DNA of 64,000 nucleotides from Centroberyx gerrardi (GCF_048128805.1 NC_136001.1:7426501-7490500), one strand, 5' to 3'. Counted from the first letter of the stretch, positions 48,458-60,950 are shown. Made by a program: numbers and translations. The notes: generated by a model not told the origin, from the letters alone.

Positions 48458-49918
48458 CTCTTGGAAGCTGAAGTTGAAGTCTAACAAAAGAGAGACAACG
48501 TAATATTCATCAACTATCATAAGAAACATTAACCCAAATATGCAACTTGTATGCAACATTATAGAGTTGCTATAAGTAATGTCATCATTTATTTACCATT
48601 GATCATATATTTATTATTGACTGGTTGAATACCATATTATATAACAGTAGTTACAATAATTATACAACAAATGCAATAATTCTATACAAAAATACACAAC
48701 ATAATCACACTTAGTAAACTGAGAAAGAACTCTTGGCTGGGTGGCATTGCACATTGTGGAAAAATGTGTGGAAAAATCTCATGCGAATTTTAGATAACGT
48801 ACAATAAACACTTTAGGAATAACTTCAGTTACATTATCAGGTTCATCATAGGCCTTTAGAGTGAGTCTTAGACATATACCATTAACAATTTGATCATGAT
48901 AATTTCCACGCATGGTTATTTTTCAATAGTCTTTGCTATTTGCACAACAATCGTTGGCTTCATTACAGCTTTGTTGAAAGTTGCATTTTTAAAACTACTG
49001 GGCACTTTTCGACATTGTGGAACCGCTGGATGAATTCAATTTTGTTAGAGAGCCTTCCGTCCTCCTTACCAGGCCCACTCAATGACAAGAGCACAAGAAA
49101 GTAGTACTCACCTCAGGCAGAAGATCAGGGCATCAACTTGAAAGATAAAAATCAATATAATATTTTGAAAATACAATTAAAATAACCACAGTAGTGGAAA
49201 GAACAACATGAACGGCCCTTTTTTAATCATCATTATTTTCAGTGTGGTTCCAATTTCCACTTCATTCAGTTCATTGTTTTGACACTTTGTCTTGAAACTG
49301 TGAAGGTGAGGCTGAGTAAGAATTCCAAAACGATATCCATTTTGGGAAGGAAGTTCATCATTGATTATAGATGATCAGTCTGTAAAACTAGTATTATTTT
49401 CAACCAAGGATTTACAAGAAGTTACCTAAGATCCTTTAAAAAGCATCATAATTATTTTCAACTTTTTGCTTTCAATTGTCAAGCTATTGTGATGCTTTTC
49501 AAATGGTGGAGATCTCAGTTTCAGAATGCTGTGCTGGGAGTGTGGATGAGGGAAGTGCCTCAGGACTGATAATAACATGGATTTCAAAATACAAATTATC
49601 CTGCAACAGGAGAAAAGACAAATCTCAGAAAAAAAAAAAAAAACACACTAGAGTAAGATAGGATCATGTAGCCATAACCAGCATGTTTGCTGCCACACAT
49701 GGACAATGCACACCTCAGGTAAAGACCAACCTGGTGATATACATCATCAGTCAAGTCAGAATATACATTATCGGTCAAGTCAGAATATGATAAGGAAATA
49801 TGAATGAGTTGATGAAAATGTATTTCACTATCATAGCATTGCAGCACTTCATTCAACTCTATTGTGACATTCCTCTGTGGCTATATGACTGTAGTGAAAG
49901 TTCACAGGTGGTACTTAC

Positions 49919-49998
49919 CTTAGTTAATGCAGTCAGACCAGGATGCCAACGTGACATAACAGAGAGTGGCTCCAGAAAATCTATCAGATACTTTTATA
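49919..49998 (-). promoter_or_regulatory. TATA promoter and noncoding first exon of gene 7
   Basis: TATAAAAG is at 49991-49998 and the donor follows base 49919. Confidence 0.65.
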
Positions 49999-50087
49999 TG
50001 TGCTGGGGTTGGCAAACATCTAAGGATACAGGGGTGTGTGTATACATGTGTAGGTGTAGGTGTGAATGCATGCAGGTGGGTAGTAGA

Positions 50088-50107
50088 TGTGTGTGTGTGT
50101 GTGTGTG
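50088..50107. repeat. (TG)10 microsatellite
   Basis: Shortest TG run of the series. Confidence 0.9.
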
Positions 50108-50140
50108 CGTGCGTGCATGGATGTATGGTTGTGTACACAT

Positions 50141-50972
50141 TAGGGCTGTCAAAATTGGCCAAAAATGACGTTCCATTATTCCTTCTAAAAAAACACATAG
50201 GTTCGAACCATTCGAATATCTATTTTTGCGCATTATGTCCATAAGAGGGCAAACCAATACAATGAGAGACATAACTACTTGTATAGGTATATTTATTTCA
50301 ACATAAACATGTCTTTTAAAAGATCTACATACCTACACATTACAAAATAAACAAATAAAATAATGTCCTATACCGTAAAACTTCATTTAAAGACCGTAGA
50401 CCTCTCTCTCTCTCTCTCTCTCTCTCGCTCTCTCTCTCCCTCTGCGCCGTGGTTGGTGCTAGAGTGAGAACTGAGAACGCGCTGTCTCTCGGAGCAAGAT
50501 CAAATGCATGATTCGTAATTGATATGTTATTCGATAGCCTAATTTTTATACAGGTTAGGTAATATTCATACTGGTTTAAATAAACAATTTGATACAACTT
50601 TATCTCGAGGTTCCACAATTTTGCCGTCTGACCAAAATCCGAAGTATTTCCAAACAGGGCTTTTTAGATTGCTCGGAGGGGGTTGTGAACTCTCTGCCAT
50701 CATTACCACACGGTTGTTATTATTCGCTCGTTTCAGCTTGACCTATATTTCATTTTCAATCAATGAAAGTGACGTTGTGTGACTTCTGTCCATCATGCAG
50801 TGCATTCAGTGCAGCGGCCCAGGCCCACGCAAGAACTCGCGAGGCGGACAGCCGCGGTAGTGCTGCTTTTTTTTTTTTTTCACAATCGAATATTAATTTT
50901 CATAATCGAATGTCTGTTTTTTTTTACAATTCGATTATATAATCGAATTTAGAATATTCGTTGACAGCCCTA
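50141..50972. mobile_element. hAT-like MITE, 832-bp form
   Basis: Same long (CT)n-bearing class as unit 2, with 'aaatgcatgattc' replacing 'aaatgaatgattc'. Confidence 0.85.
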
Positions 50973-51261
50973 GTACGCATGCACATGGGTCCGTGTGTGT
51001 GTGCTCACACTATCTGCCTTATTGACTCTGACTCTCCAGCCATAGCATAGAGCTGTAGTTTGAGTTGAAAATGATATTTAACTTTGATACGATGTTCATA
51101 TCTTTCATCACACTTACATATGTGGACATGAACAACCATGGAAATCACAGGAGGTAGATGATCTATAGTCATTTTCTGTCTATTGTTTCCAATAATTGCA
51201 ACCAGGCAAAATTATACAATTTCTTACTGAGAACATAAACACAAACTTCATTTGTATTTGT

Positions 51262-51705
51262 GCTAGTAGTGTGACTTGTGTGAATGTGTGTTAATTAATA
51301 CAATTAGAAAAAATGAAATTGCTCTACTAAAATGAAATATTGTTGGACCCTAAACGCCAAACACGTCAGGCTGGTAAATGACCCCTTATGTTACATAATC
51401 AATCTACTCACTATGAATTCACTTACTTTCCCAGTGGACCTTTTCCAAAACTCATATTCGACTCCAGCACCACCTCACAAATAACCTTTTGTATGGCTTT
51501 TCCTCTAAAGGCTAACTACATAAAATCGTCTTTCAGTTGGTCTCAGTACCCAAGTGGGGATTATGAAATGCATTGCTAAAATTAACTTCCATACTAATGC
51601 TCCAGGTAAGCTTTTTTGGCCTGGTCTGCATGTTTTTTTTAGCCAAAGCTAACATGAATATCGGTTAGAACTTATGTGTACCTTAAGATGGACATTATGT
51701 ACTTA

Positions 51706-51738
<33 letters not shown>

Positions 51739-52289
51739 GGCAATGCTATCTGTGGTGGAGAGAGCCAAGTAGGCAGAAGGTCAGACCCCATGCCAGAAGG
51801 GAAAAGAGCAGAGGAGGGGATGGAATAGAAGAGGTCAGGAAACTCAGGATGGCAGGGAAGGAGAGGTAGAGGAGAACGGCATGGATGGCAGGGGATGAGA
51901 GAAGAGAAACTTAATGACAGACAAATAGGCAGGAGGCCGAACCTAATACCTGTCTGCCACAGGAGAGGTTTCAGGACATAAACACACATCTTGTTTTACT
52001 TAAAACTAATAAATTGCCATAGATCAAATTCAGGAATTGCGACTGTTCTCAGGATTCAGGGGATCAGATTTGATTTATATTGTTTTGAAGCTCTACCGCA
52101 TGGAAAATGGACATTTGCATCTATTGTTTTAATTAAGTCTTTCTCTTCCAGGAGAGCCTTATGCATACATTCTTAGTATGGGCCCCATTATAATTGAACA
52201 CAAGTATGTACTATCTAAGCACTGCCAAAATAAAGTGAAATGCTTGAGTGAAATGGATTTCAAAGTATATTGAAGGAAAGTGGAGGAAT
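51262..52289. other. Unique flank right of the array, no gene seen
   Basis: No coding sequence, RNA gene or named repeat recognised. It contains a (TG)n run at 51709-51737 and an A/G-rich stretch at about 51760-51910. Confidence 0.6.
51709..51737. repeat. (TG)n microsatellite
   Basis: Pure TG run outside the array. Confidence 0.9.
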
Positions 52290-53570
52290 TTGCATGGTTT
52301 AAGTCCGGTTCTGCCTTAAACTGGTTTTCTTCATATTTATCTAACAGATCTTTCAGTGTCTCTATTAGCGACTCATCTTCTTCCTCTGCCCCCATGTCCT
52401 GTGGTGTCCCCCAAGGTTCCATACTTGGTCCAATCCTCTTCTCCATCTATTTGCTTCCGCTAGGCCACATTATTCAAAGACACAACATTTCTTTTCACTG
52501 TTATGCGGATGATACACAGATCTACCTCCCCCTAGAGCCTAATAACTACACCAAACTAACTGACCTCAATAACTGTCTTCAAGACATCAAATCCTGGATG
52601 GCTGCAAACTTTCTTCAGCTCAATGAGAATAAAACTGAAGTTATCTTATTTGGACCACAGCATTTGACCAACATTATTTCTCCTCATCTGGAGTCATATT
52701 CGATTCAGGATTGAAGTTTGACAAACAAATCAATCAGGCAGTAAAATTAAGCTTTATGCAGTTCCGCATCATCTCCAAACTCAGATCAATTCTCTGTACT
52801 GCTGACCTGGAGAAAGTCATCCATGCCTTCATATCATCCCGCCTTGATTATTGCAACTCGTTATATTTTGGTATCACTCAGTCTTGTTTATCCCGTCTCC
52901 AACTAGTTCAAAATGCAGCAGCAAGAGTTTTGACAAGGTCAAAAAAGAGGGAGCACATTACTCCCATTCTTGCCTCCCTACACTGGCTGCCTGTTAGCTA
53001 CAGAATTGATTTTAAAATCCTGATGTTTGTTTACAAGGTGTTAAATGGTTTCGCCCCCTCTTACATTACAGAACTCCTGTCCCCATATCACACTGTCAGA
53101 GTACTGAGATCGTCTGACCAAAGACTTCTGTCTGTCCCGAGATCCAGGACTAAGTGTTATGGGAACAGGGCCTTCTCTATCGCTGCCCCAAAACTCCCAC
53201 CAACTCCTCCCACCATCCGATTCTCCCCCACTATTGAGATCTTCAAGAGTCATCTTAAAACATACTTCTACTCACTAGCTTTTAACTGTGCCTAACTTAA
53301 CTTAACTAGCTCAGGTATTTCTCCTGGAGTCTCTGTAGGTCTGTGTTGTCACTTTGGGCTCTGTGTGACCATGTGCCTTTACTATTATTATTATTATTAT
53401 TATCATTATTATTTATCATCACTCTGATCTTTTCTCCTCTTCTATTGTGTTTGTTTCCTTCTTTTGTTTTGTTTTCCTCTGTGTGTGTTGTAAAGCACTT
53501 TGGATCAACTGTGTTGTGTGTAAAGTGCTATATAAATAAAGTTGAGTTGAGTTGAGTTGAGTTAAGTCTA
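52290..53570 (+). mobile_element. 5'-truncated LINE, L2/CR1 group
   Basis: The plus strand encodes the C-terminal part of a non-LTR reverse transcriptase. Landmarks are [26 protein letters not shown] (the YADD catalytic box), [20 protein letters not shown], then HWLPVSYRIDFKILMFVYKV and the usual C-terminal SDQRLLSVPRSRTKCYGNRAFS. The frame shifts near 52700, and a short segment that normally precedes [15 protein letters not shown] seems deleted, so it is dead. The 3' end 'gtgctatataaataaa' followed by (GTTGA)n to about 53566 is the tail style of this LINE group. Confidence 0.85.
53383..53413. repeat. (ATT)n microsatellite
   Basis: About ten ATT units within the LINE 3' UTR. Confidence 0.85.
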
Positions 53571-53579
53571 CTCAGCCCT

Positions 53580-53768
53580 TTAGAGGTTGAGGTAAACACC
53601 AACAATCACAAAAGCTGTCCGAGTGATCACTTTCTTCCCATGGTGAAGTATTTCTATCCTGATGGGAATGGTCTCTCCCTGCTTGATAATACTTCCTTCT
53701 AAAGGGCAAGAGCGATCACTGAATAATTTAATGAGCAATGAAATGATATAGATCATATTCAAGACCAC
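53580..53768 (-). other. Short unrecognised reading frame, possible exon relic
   Basis: A 62-codon minus-strand reading with SDRSCPLEGSIIKQGETI and ending TAFVIVGVYLNL. The pattern looks more protein-like than the neighbouring random frames, but I recognise no family. It lies between the LINE tail and a transposon remnant. It may be a stranded exon or chance. Confidence 0.2.
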
Positions 53769-54783
53769 CTCCCGCGGCTCCTTAAAAAGTCTTCAAAGGT
53801 CTTAAAATAAAATCAGGGAAATTAAGGTCATAAATTGTCTTAAATTTACCGTAAATTTGCTGTATGTATTAAATTTGCAGATGGTGCGTTTAAGGCTGAT
53901 GGGAAAATTGTCACGCACAGTGGCCTACCGTAAAAAGTCTAATAGCGTATATTTGTTTGATTAACTTGAGAGACTCCGCCATCTTTTCATCATCTTTTTT
54001 GTCATCATTTCAATGTAAGTAAGGCTGTGTTCGAAATCGCATACTAACGTACTATTCATACTAAGTATGAAGTCAAATTGAGTATGTAGTGCGGTCCAAA
54101 GCTCCTGTGCTAGCGGTGTAAACACCAACACTCCCCCGGTGCTCCAAGCTCCCAGTCCGGGCAGAGTCAGCTAATAGGACCGCTAGCTGCACGGCTAACT
54201 GAGCTAACCAGCTAACGGCAGCTACAGTTAGCAGCAGTTAGCGGTTACTTTAGCAACAAGTAAAGCTATCTGTCCATCAGGAAACTTCGTAAATCACCGA
54301 GAGTTGAGGCAGAGCAGCCGTCATTATTATCACAATTAAGTTATCAATGGGTCTTGTTTTGATGGATGTTTTTGATCTCTCTCTCTCTCTGTCTCTCTCT
54401 CTCTCTCTGTCTCTCTCTGCTATATAAGCACAACCATTGTTATTATTATTATTGTTATTATTATTATTGTTGTTATTTGTTGTTACTTTTTGGCATGGGA
54501 CAGGCTGTTGTGAGGACTTTTATTATTAAGCTTATTAATATGCTTGAACTGTTCTCTGATTGGTTAATGGTGTGAATGGAAAAGTTTGAATTGACAGTAT
54601 TCTCAGCACTGAACAAAAGAAAGGAAAAGTTAAGTTTTGTTTTCCAAAGTAGGATTCAATAAATTGTCTCTATCAAAGAAATTGTTTCGACATTTTTTGG
54701 GTCTTAAATTATATTTGTTGAGGTCTTAAAAAGGTCTTAAAAAGCATTGAATTTGACTTTAAAAATGGTGCAAGAACCCTGTA
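53767..54783. mobile_element. DNA-transposon remnant with 'ggtcttaaaa' ends
   Basis: Left part 'cccgcggctccttaaaaagt' and right part with repeated 'aggtcttaaaaa' ending 'gcaagaaccctgt' resemble a common fish non-autonomous element with CCCGCGG/CTTAAAA ends. The termini here are eroded and no clean target duplication is seen. A second repeat starting 'tgtgttcgaaatcgcatact' (about 54026-54110) seems nested in it, followed by a GC-richer stretch with 'agctaacggcagctac'. Confidence 0.45.
54376..54419. repeat. (CT)n microsatellite
   Basis: Interrupted CT run, followed by an ATT/TTG-rich stretch at 54437-54485. Confidence 0.85.
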
Positions 54784-55713
54784 GATCCTAATCCAGTAGA
54801 AGGCTTGAATGGGTAATGCTGTGTTCCCACTACTTTGAATGACTAAAACAAAAAAAAAAATAATTTCTTGTGAAAGAATGGTGTCGGATCCCTCAAATAT
54901 ACAGTAGTTCCAGAAACAACATAAAAATTATTTTGAGGTATTATTTGATAGGCCAATGCTCTGCTGTGTGTATTAAAAATGCCAATATAAGCCAATATAT
55001 TTTAAAAGCTTATATTTCATGGCTAGTTCAAAACAGCATATTAAAAACAACTCCAACACATTTCGGCAATGCCACACGTTCTTCATGCAGTTTGGTGTGC
55101 TACTCCCTGATCAAAGCCACAGCATGGCTGAAACACATGATTTGTTTTTAATATGTTCTTTTGACCTAGTCATAAAATAAAGGCTTTTGAATGTTTTTTG
55201 CTTGAGTCCATTTGATTGATGCCTTGGAACGTCTTCCTTTTTCACTAAGCAGCAACTCCTTCAACAAAAGCCTCCACACACTAAAACCCAATAGAAGCAC
55301 TCTCTATCCTCTCTTCTTTGAGCTCTGTTGTGTATGAGAAAATGTGCAATACTTTACTTTATCCCTATTTGGAAATTCTCTTTTCACTTGCCCACATCCA
55401 CAGGGAGGTCAGAGGTCAGGCTCAGCTGCAGAACTGCAGCCCTAGAGCTGGTAGAGATTCCGTGTCTTGCTCAAGGACACTTCAGATTCTTGCTGACTCC
55501 CATTGAGTTACGCAGGCCCAGTGGCCTCAAGGCCTTACAATCATATTTAGTTTTACACTACACATGTAGAAATTCCAGTTAAAGTATTTGTAAACCTTGA
55601 ACATGATGTGGAAAAGTGCTCAAATTTTCACCAGCTCCAGAGGTTGAGCTGCATGTGATCCAACCAAGCGTTCAAAACGAATTTTCAAGTAAATCCTGAA
55701 GTGTAGCAGCAGT
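54784..55713. other. Intergenic, nothing recognised
   Basis: AT-rich with short chance reading frames only. Confidence 0.5.
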
Positions 55714-56573
55714 TCCTCTAACGTCCGCTAGAGGCTCAAAAAAGACACCAAACCATCCAACTCCATGCAAGTCAATGGACCACAACCCAACTTCTTACTA
55801 GAAATAAAAAGTCTGTATTTTTTTTGACAAGAGGTTATGGCCTCAGTAACTAATTTCACTTCTTCTAATGTGTGTCCTTTGGTGATTTTCAAAATAATTG
55901 TGTAATTAACGCAGGGCTCCAGAGTGCGACCATTTGGTTGCATTTTGCCGCCATTTTTCATGCAAGTGCGAATATAACTGGTCACACCAGTGTGAGTGGA
56001 AAAATGTGCCAGATAACTAATAACCATTGTGATCTTCCTTTCTTTGGGAGAATCCTAAAGTGCATTCAAATACTCTTTTGTTCGTGAACATTTGCAAAAT
56101 CGTTTCTGTTTGGAATGTGCTCACGGTAAACACAAGCTACGGTAGTTGCGATTTGACCCGTTACTATAGTAACCCAGACTCGTTCAGACCCAAGGCGGGT
56201 CGCGTACGTACTCACCCTCATGTCAGTCAAAACACCGGTAAAGTTAGTTCATATATAAGACACAGCAAGTTTCCTAGCGCAGCTCCATGGTAGGCTTCAA
56301 AACAACACAGGTTGCTGGATACCATTTCTTTAGAGTTCCAAAAACGGCAAATGAAACGGCTATACAGTTTCTCCAAACAGATTAATCCAAGCCTTCTGCA
56401 GACAAATTATTGCAAAGTGAGTCCAAAAGTCTAATATTTACGTCATTATCTCCAAGATTTGCCGAACTTGTTCTGCACCTTGCCGACAAAACCCATTTTT
56501 TAGGCTTCAACACGGCCCTATGCCAATGGGTGACGTCACAGTCACTACGTCCATCTCTTTTTTACAGTCTTTG
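55714..56573. repeat. Interspersed repeat remnant (fish MITE-like)
   Basis: Begins near 'tctaacgtccgctagaggct' and ends 'tgacgtcacagtcactacgt' plus 'ccatctcttttttacagtct', phrases I associate with a widespread teleost repeat. The two ends may come from two related elements. Boundaries and family are uncertain. Confidence 0.4.
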
Positions 56574-58145
56574 GATCCAACACTATAAATTTTGTTGTGT
56601 ATTAGGACAGTGTACTTTTTGTGTTTTCACTCTTTTTTCCCTCCTTCATTCATGATGTCTGTCTCAAGGCCTCTTTCTACTTGAGTTTATTCATATGGCA
56701 GTGATTCTTACAAGTACTTACGACTATACAAGTGCAGCACTGTAAATAATGCGAGTACAATTTGTAAAATGATCATACAGTGGTGGGGGTGGAAACCAAG
56801 TGCATATGTCGGCCCCAGAATTACAAATTTGTAAAAAAACAAAATGAACAAAACCTGTTTTTCTCCTTTTTCATAAGAATCTCTCTGTGGTCTTGGCCCC
56901 CAGGAATAGTTGACACGTATGGGAGAAAGGGGAAAACTACACTGAAACTAAACTGAAAGAGTATTTTTTCTCCTCCCCCATCTCTTCCCATCCTAATCCC
57001 TTCAGCAGCCTCATTCATGGGGTCACAGGTAGGTTGCTCTGTTCCTGGCCTTCTGCCACAATATATGGACAATCTGATCCAAAACTAATGGCTCAATTGG
57101 CTGAAAATTTGAGCCTCTTCAGTTCACCGTTCTGTGACCAAACATTTGTGAAGTTGAACATTCTGTTCTCAGTGAGGGACGGGGTTCATCCAGGCAGGGG
57201 TCTCTCTCGCTGAAACTAATGATAAAATGTTTTATTTTGCCAAATACCTTCCATATAAGTCCAAAGGGACCTACACATCAACAGGCCACATCAAAACAAA
57301 AACATTAATCAGTGAAAATGTTGAGTTTGTGTGATTTACTTTGCTGAGATATGCAGACTTTTCTTTTGAGAGAAACCTTTTCCCTGGCTAAGTGCTGAAG
57401 AGGTTAGGTCATGCAACTCAATATCTTCCACAGCTTAGAACGACTGGGTCCTGTAATACTAGAAGGAAAATAGAGATTATGCATCTGTGACAGCTCTTTC
57501 GCATACCTTTTTCTTTTCTCTTTTCTCTGTTTAAATCTCTCTTTCTCCATGACATTACATCACTCAAAGTACTGTGTTCTTTGACTTGTTTCGTTTTTTT
57601 TAATCAAGGGAGGAGAATTGGCTGCTTCTTCTCTTTAACTCAACACAATATTGCACTTGCTCAAGTAAACTTCAGTTGGACTTTGTTGCTCAAAACTAAA
57701 ACCACCACTTTCTTTCGTGGTTTGACCTCTAAGGGAAAGACAGCATGCTACTTCTATCTACTGGGGCTGTTGCACCCTTTACAGCAAGGACTTGAGGGAC
57801 AACCTGACATTTCCCATAATCCTCAGAGTGTATCCAGGAAGTGAAGTATGCAGGATGACACAGGAGGAGCAACCATCCCATCAGCCCTCATTAGGCTCTA
57901 GCAGTAAAGGTCACACACACTGGGGTAGCTCGTTGCAATGCATGCATGCAGTGCACACATGCATGTGCGCGCGCACACAGCATCAAAGGGATTTATTAGA
58001 TATGTCTTCTGAGAGAGGATCTTAAAGTTTCTCATCATTAAGAGTGATTAGCTAGAACCAGTTTACTCTGGCTGGGATATTAAGGTTAATCACACCTATT
58101 ACTCTAAATGGGTGTGCATTGGAAAATTTTAAACGAGTTACATAA
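56574..58145. other. Intergenic, nothing recognised
   Basis: No convincing exon or repeat on either strand. Short alternating purine-pyrimidine runs occur around 57940-57980 ('tgcatgcatgcag', 'gtgcgcgcgcacac'). Confidence 0.5.
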
Positions 58146-60950
58146 CAGTCTCTGGAGAAAAAGTGTTGAAGTTCATTGACATTAAGAAGGTCTGTGTATG
58201 AAAACAGTAATTATTCTCTGTGGAGATGCTCTTTGAACACATCAATTAGTAATCCACAGAGAGAAGCTTTGTTCCTTTGATAGTTATGGTCACTTGTCAG
58301 GCTTGTTTGCTCTTTTCTTTATCTAAACTTTCAATATACCCATTGAGAAGAAACTTTTGTCATCAGAGCAGTTGGCTAAATTATGCTTGTGTTGTTGAAA
58401 ATGTCTCTAGAAGTTGTTGCATCATTTCATTTCGGACACTTGTTATACTCACTTCATCAATAAGCCACAAGTAAAAGTTTGCGTCTGAAACATTTATCTG
58501 TAATTGTCTTCTATGTCTTTTTAGCATTTAAACTTGTCATCGCAGTGCTTCTCAAACTTATACTTGTGTTGTTGAAGGCATTTCTGTATAAGCTTTTCTA
58601 TCATTTCAAAGAATGTCATCATTTTTTGGGAACACTATTGGTTTACTTGGATGTGTATTTTGAAATAAACAAGAAGCCAGCTGGAACAAACTTTTCCATT
58701 CTCTTGTGTCACAGTCCATGGAGAAAAAGTGTTGAAGTTCATTGTCAGTAATGAAGCTCTGTGTTTGAAAGCAATAACTAATCCCTACGGAGCTGCTCTT
58801 TACACACAGTAATTGGTAATCCACAAGGAAGTTTGCCTTGTTGCTATGATAACGTTATGCTCACTTGGGACTCTTTTCTTTCCATAAACTTTTACTTTTT
58901 ACCCAGGCGAAGACAAAACTAAGACAAAACTTTTGTCATTGTCTAAGTTATACCAGTGTTGACAACTTGTTTTATCATCGCAGATGTCATTTAAACACAC
59001 TTCTCAATAATCCACAAGGAAAGCTGTGTGTCTTTGATGGGTGTGTGTGTAATTGTCCTGCTTTTCCTTTTATGAACTTTTTTCCTTTCCACCTGCTTTC
59101 CAACCCTAACCCTAACCCAAAACATTGGCCCCCACACTTCTCAAACTTATAGCTGTGTTGTTAAAGACATAATTTTCTCTGTGTAAATTCCCCCTCGTTT
59201 AATAAAAGTAATCCATTTTTTTCAAAACTATTTCTACCTGTATGTAGATTTTAAAATAAACAAGAAGTTACTGAGACAAACTTCTCCATCCTCTTGCGTC
59301 ACAGTCTGTGGAGAAAAAGTGTTGGGATTTATTGTCATTATGAAGCTCTGTGTTTGAAAACGATAACTAATCTCTGTGGAGCTGCTCTTTGAACACATGG
59401 ATCAATATTCCACAAGGACAGGAGTTTGTTCCTCTGACTGGCAGACAGGCTTACACCCACTTGTCATGGGATGTCTGCTGTTTTCTTCCCATAAACTTTT
59501 AGGCCCTACTTTTTATCCACTGAGAAAAAAAACTTTTGTCATTAGAACAGTTGTCTGAGTTATACCAGTGTTGTTGAAAAGTTCTCCATAACCTATTAAA
59601 TCATCTAAGAAGTCCTTTAAACACGCTTGATCTACACAGAGGTTTGTGTCATGATAGGGTTATTTGTAATTGTCTTAGTATTTTCCCTCCATTACTGTTA
59701 AATGAGACTTTTGCCATCACAGCACCTGTGTGAATTTCCCATCATTTCAAATAAACGTATATTAGTTAAAACTTGCTATAAGTGTTTTTTTGGGGTTTTT
59801 TTTTTTTTTTTTTTTAAAGCTAGGATGAACTTCTCCATTCTCTTCCATCACAGTCGATGGAGAATACATGTTGAAGTTTATTGTCATTAAAAAGGTCTGT
59901 GTTTGAAAACATGTATTATTCTCTATGGAGCCGCTCTTTGAACACATTGCCCCTGATTTACCAAATCCTTTCATGGGTGCAAAAACTTTTAGCATGTGCA
60001 CAACCACTGACATAGCCACTGACTGGTCAAGCAAATTGTCTTGCACCCATCACAAGTCTTAGTGCTGACTTGCATTGAACATTGCAAAGGTTTGTGTACC
60101 TACTAGGATTTAGTAAATCTGGGCCAATGATTGGTAATCCACAAGAAAATGAGCTTTGTTTCTTTGAAAGAGTTATGCTCACTTGTCAGGCTTGCTCTTT
60201 TTTCCCAATTAACTTTTATTATCCCATTGAGAAGAAACTTGTCATCAGAGCAGTTGTCTAAGTTAATTAAGTTATTTCTCTAGAACTTGTTGCATCCTTT
60301 CAGACTCTTTAAATTCACTTCATCAATAAGCCACAAGTAAAGCAGCCTTGGGTCTTTGATATATTTCACTGTAATTGTCTTCTATCATCTGGTCTTTTTA
60401 ATGTTAAAAGATTCACTTTAAAGAACACCATCATCATTTTCAACTAAATCATTGGTATACCTGGATGTGTATTAGAAAATAAAGAACCAGCCATTAGAAC
60501 AAACTTCTCCATTCTCCTGCATCACAGTCCATGGAGAAAAGTTAATTGTCTGTTGCTATTGTCAGTTGGTTTGTATTTGGAAATGATAAACAAGGTGGCC
60601 TTAGAGTCAACTGCTCTTTCCTCTTGCATCACAGTCTATAGAGAAAACGTTTTAAAGTTCATTCTCATTATGAGGCTTTGTTTTTGACAAACATGAATTA
60701 AGCACTATGGAGATGCTCTTTAAATGCACTTAATGAGTAATCCACAAGGAAATAAATGTTCCATTTGATAGGTTATTCTTGTAATAGGCTTGTTTACTCT
60801 TGTCTACTCTTGTCTGTCTAGGAACTTTTTTTACCTGACGAGAAGAAACTTTTGTCATCAGAGCAGTTGTCAAAGTTACACCTGTGTTGTTGAATGCTTC
60901 TCATTGTTATAATTACATCATTTGGAGTCTGGAAATGTATGGAAAATTCA
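58146..60950. repeat. Degenerate tandem repeat, unit about 0.55-0.6 kb, about five copies
   Basis: A landmark of the form 'cagtc.atggagaaaaagtg' recurs at 58146, 58712, 59302, 59851, 60525 and, in a shortened step, 60632. It is regularly preceded by 'cttctccattctctt' and followed by 'gaagttcattgtcatta', 'tctgtgtttgaaaac', 'ctctttgaacacat', 'taatccacaa' and 'aaacttttgtcatcagagca'. Steps are 566, 590, 549, 674 and 107 bp. Copies are clearly diverged and carry different insertions, such as a poly(T) tract near 59795. No coding frame is conserved across copies. Confidence 0.75.
59104..59118. repeat. Short telomere-like (CCCTAA)n
   Basis: Two and a half CCCTAA units inside the degenerate tandem array. 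Too short to imply a telomere fusion. Confidence 0.5.

Larger units (their letters stand above)
41780..49476. repeat. Tandem unit 7 (type B intron, mosaic, 7697 bp)
   Basis: Mosaic unit. The hAT copy is of the 720-bp class (units 3 and 5). Exon 2 is closest to type alpha, the intron carries cassette B, and the sequence right of the cassette plus exon 1 is again of the unit 1/4 kind. It shares 'tgcacaacaatcg' (near 48940) with unit 6. About 43176-43842 has nothing recognisable. Confidence 0.95.
49477..51261. repeat. Tandem unit 8, truncated (1785 bp)
   Basis: Keeps the unit start, the promoter of gene 7, (TG)n and the hAT-like MITE. Homology to the other units stops after 'ttcatttgtatttgt' at 51261. 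No receptor exon follows. This is the right (transcriptionally upstream) edge of the array. Confidence 0.93.

Noticed and set aside
1-51261. CRISPR-like or other prokaryotic repeat system
   Set aside because: The repeats are multi-kilobase gene units with eukaryotic splice signals, not short direct repeats with spacers.
58277-58751. Small plus-strand frames in the 58-60 kb region
   Set aside because: They do not recur in the other copies of the tandem repeat, so there is no sign of protein selection.
59104-59118. Interstitial telomere repeat
   Set aside because: Only two and a half units; expected by chance in AT/C-rich fish DNA.
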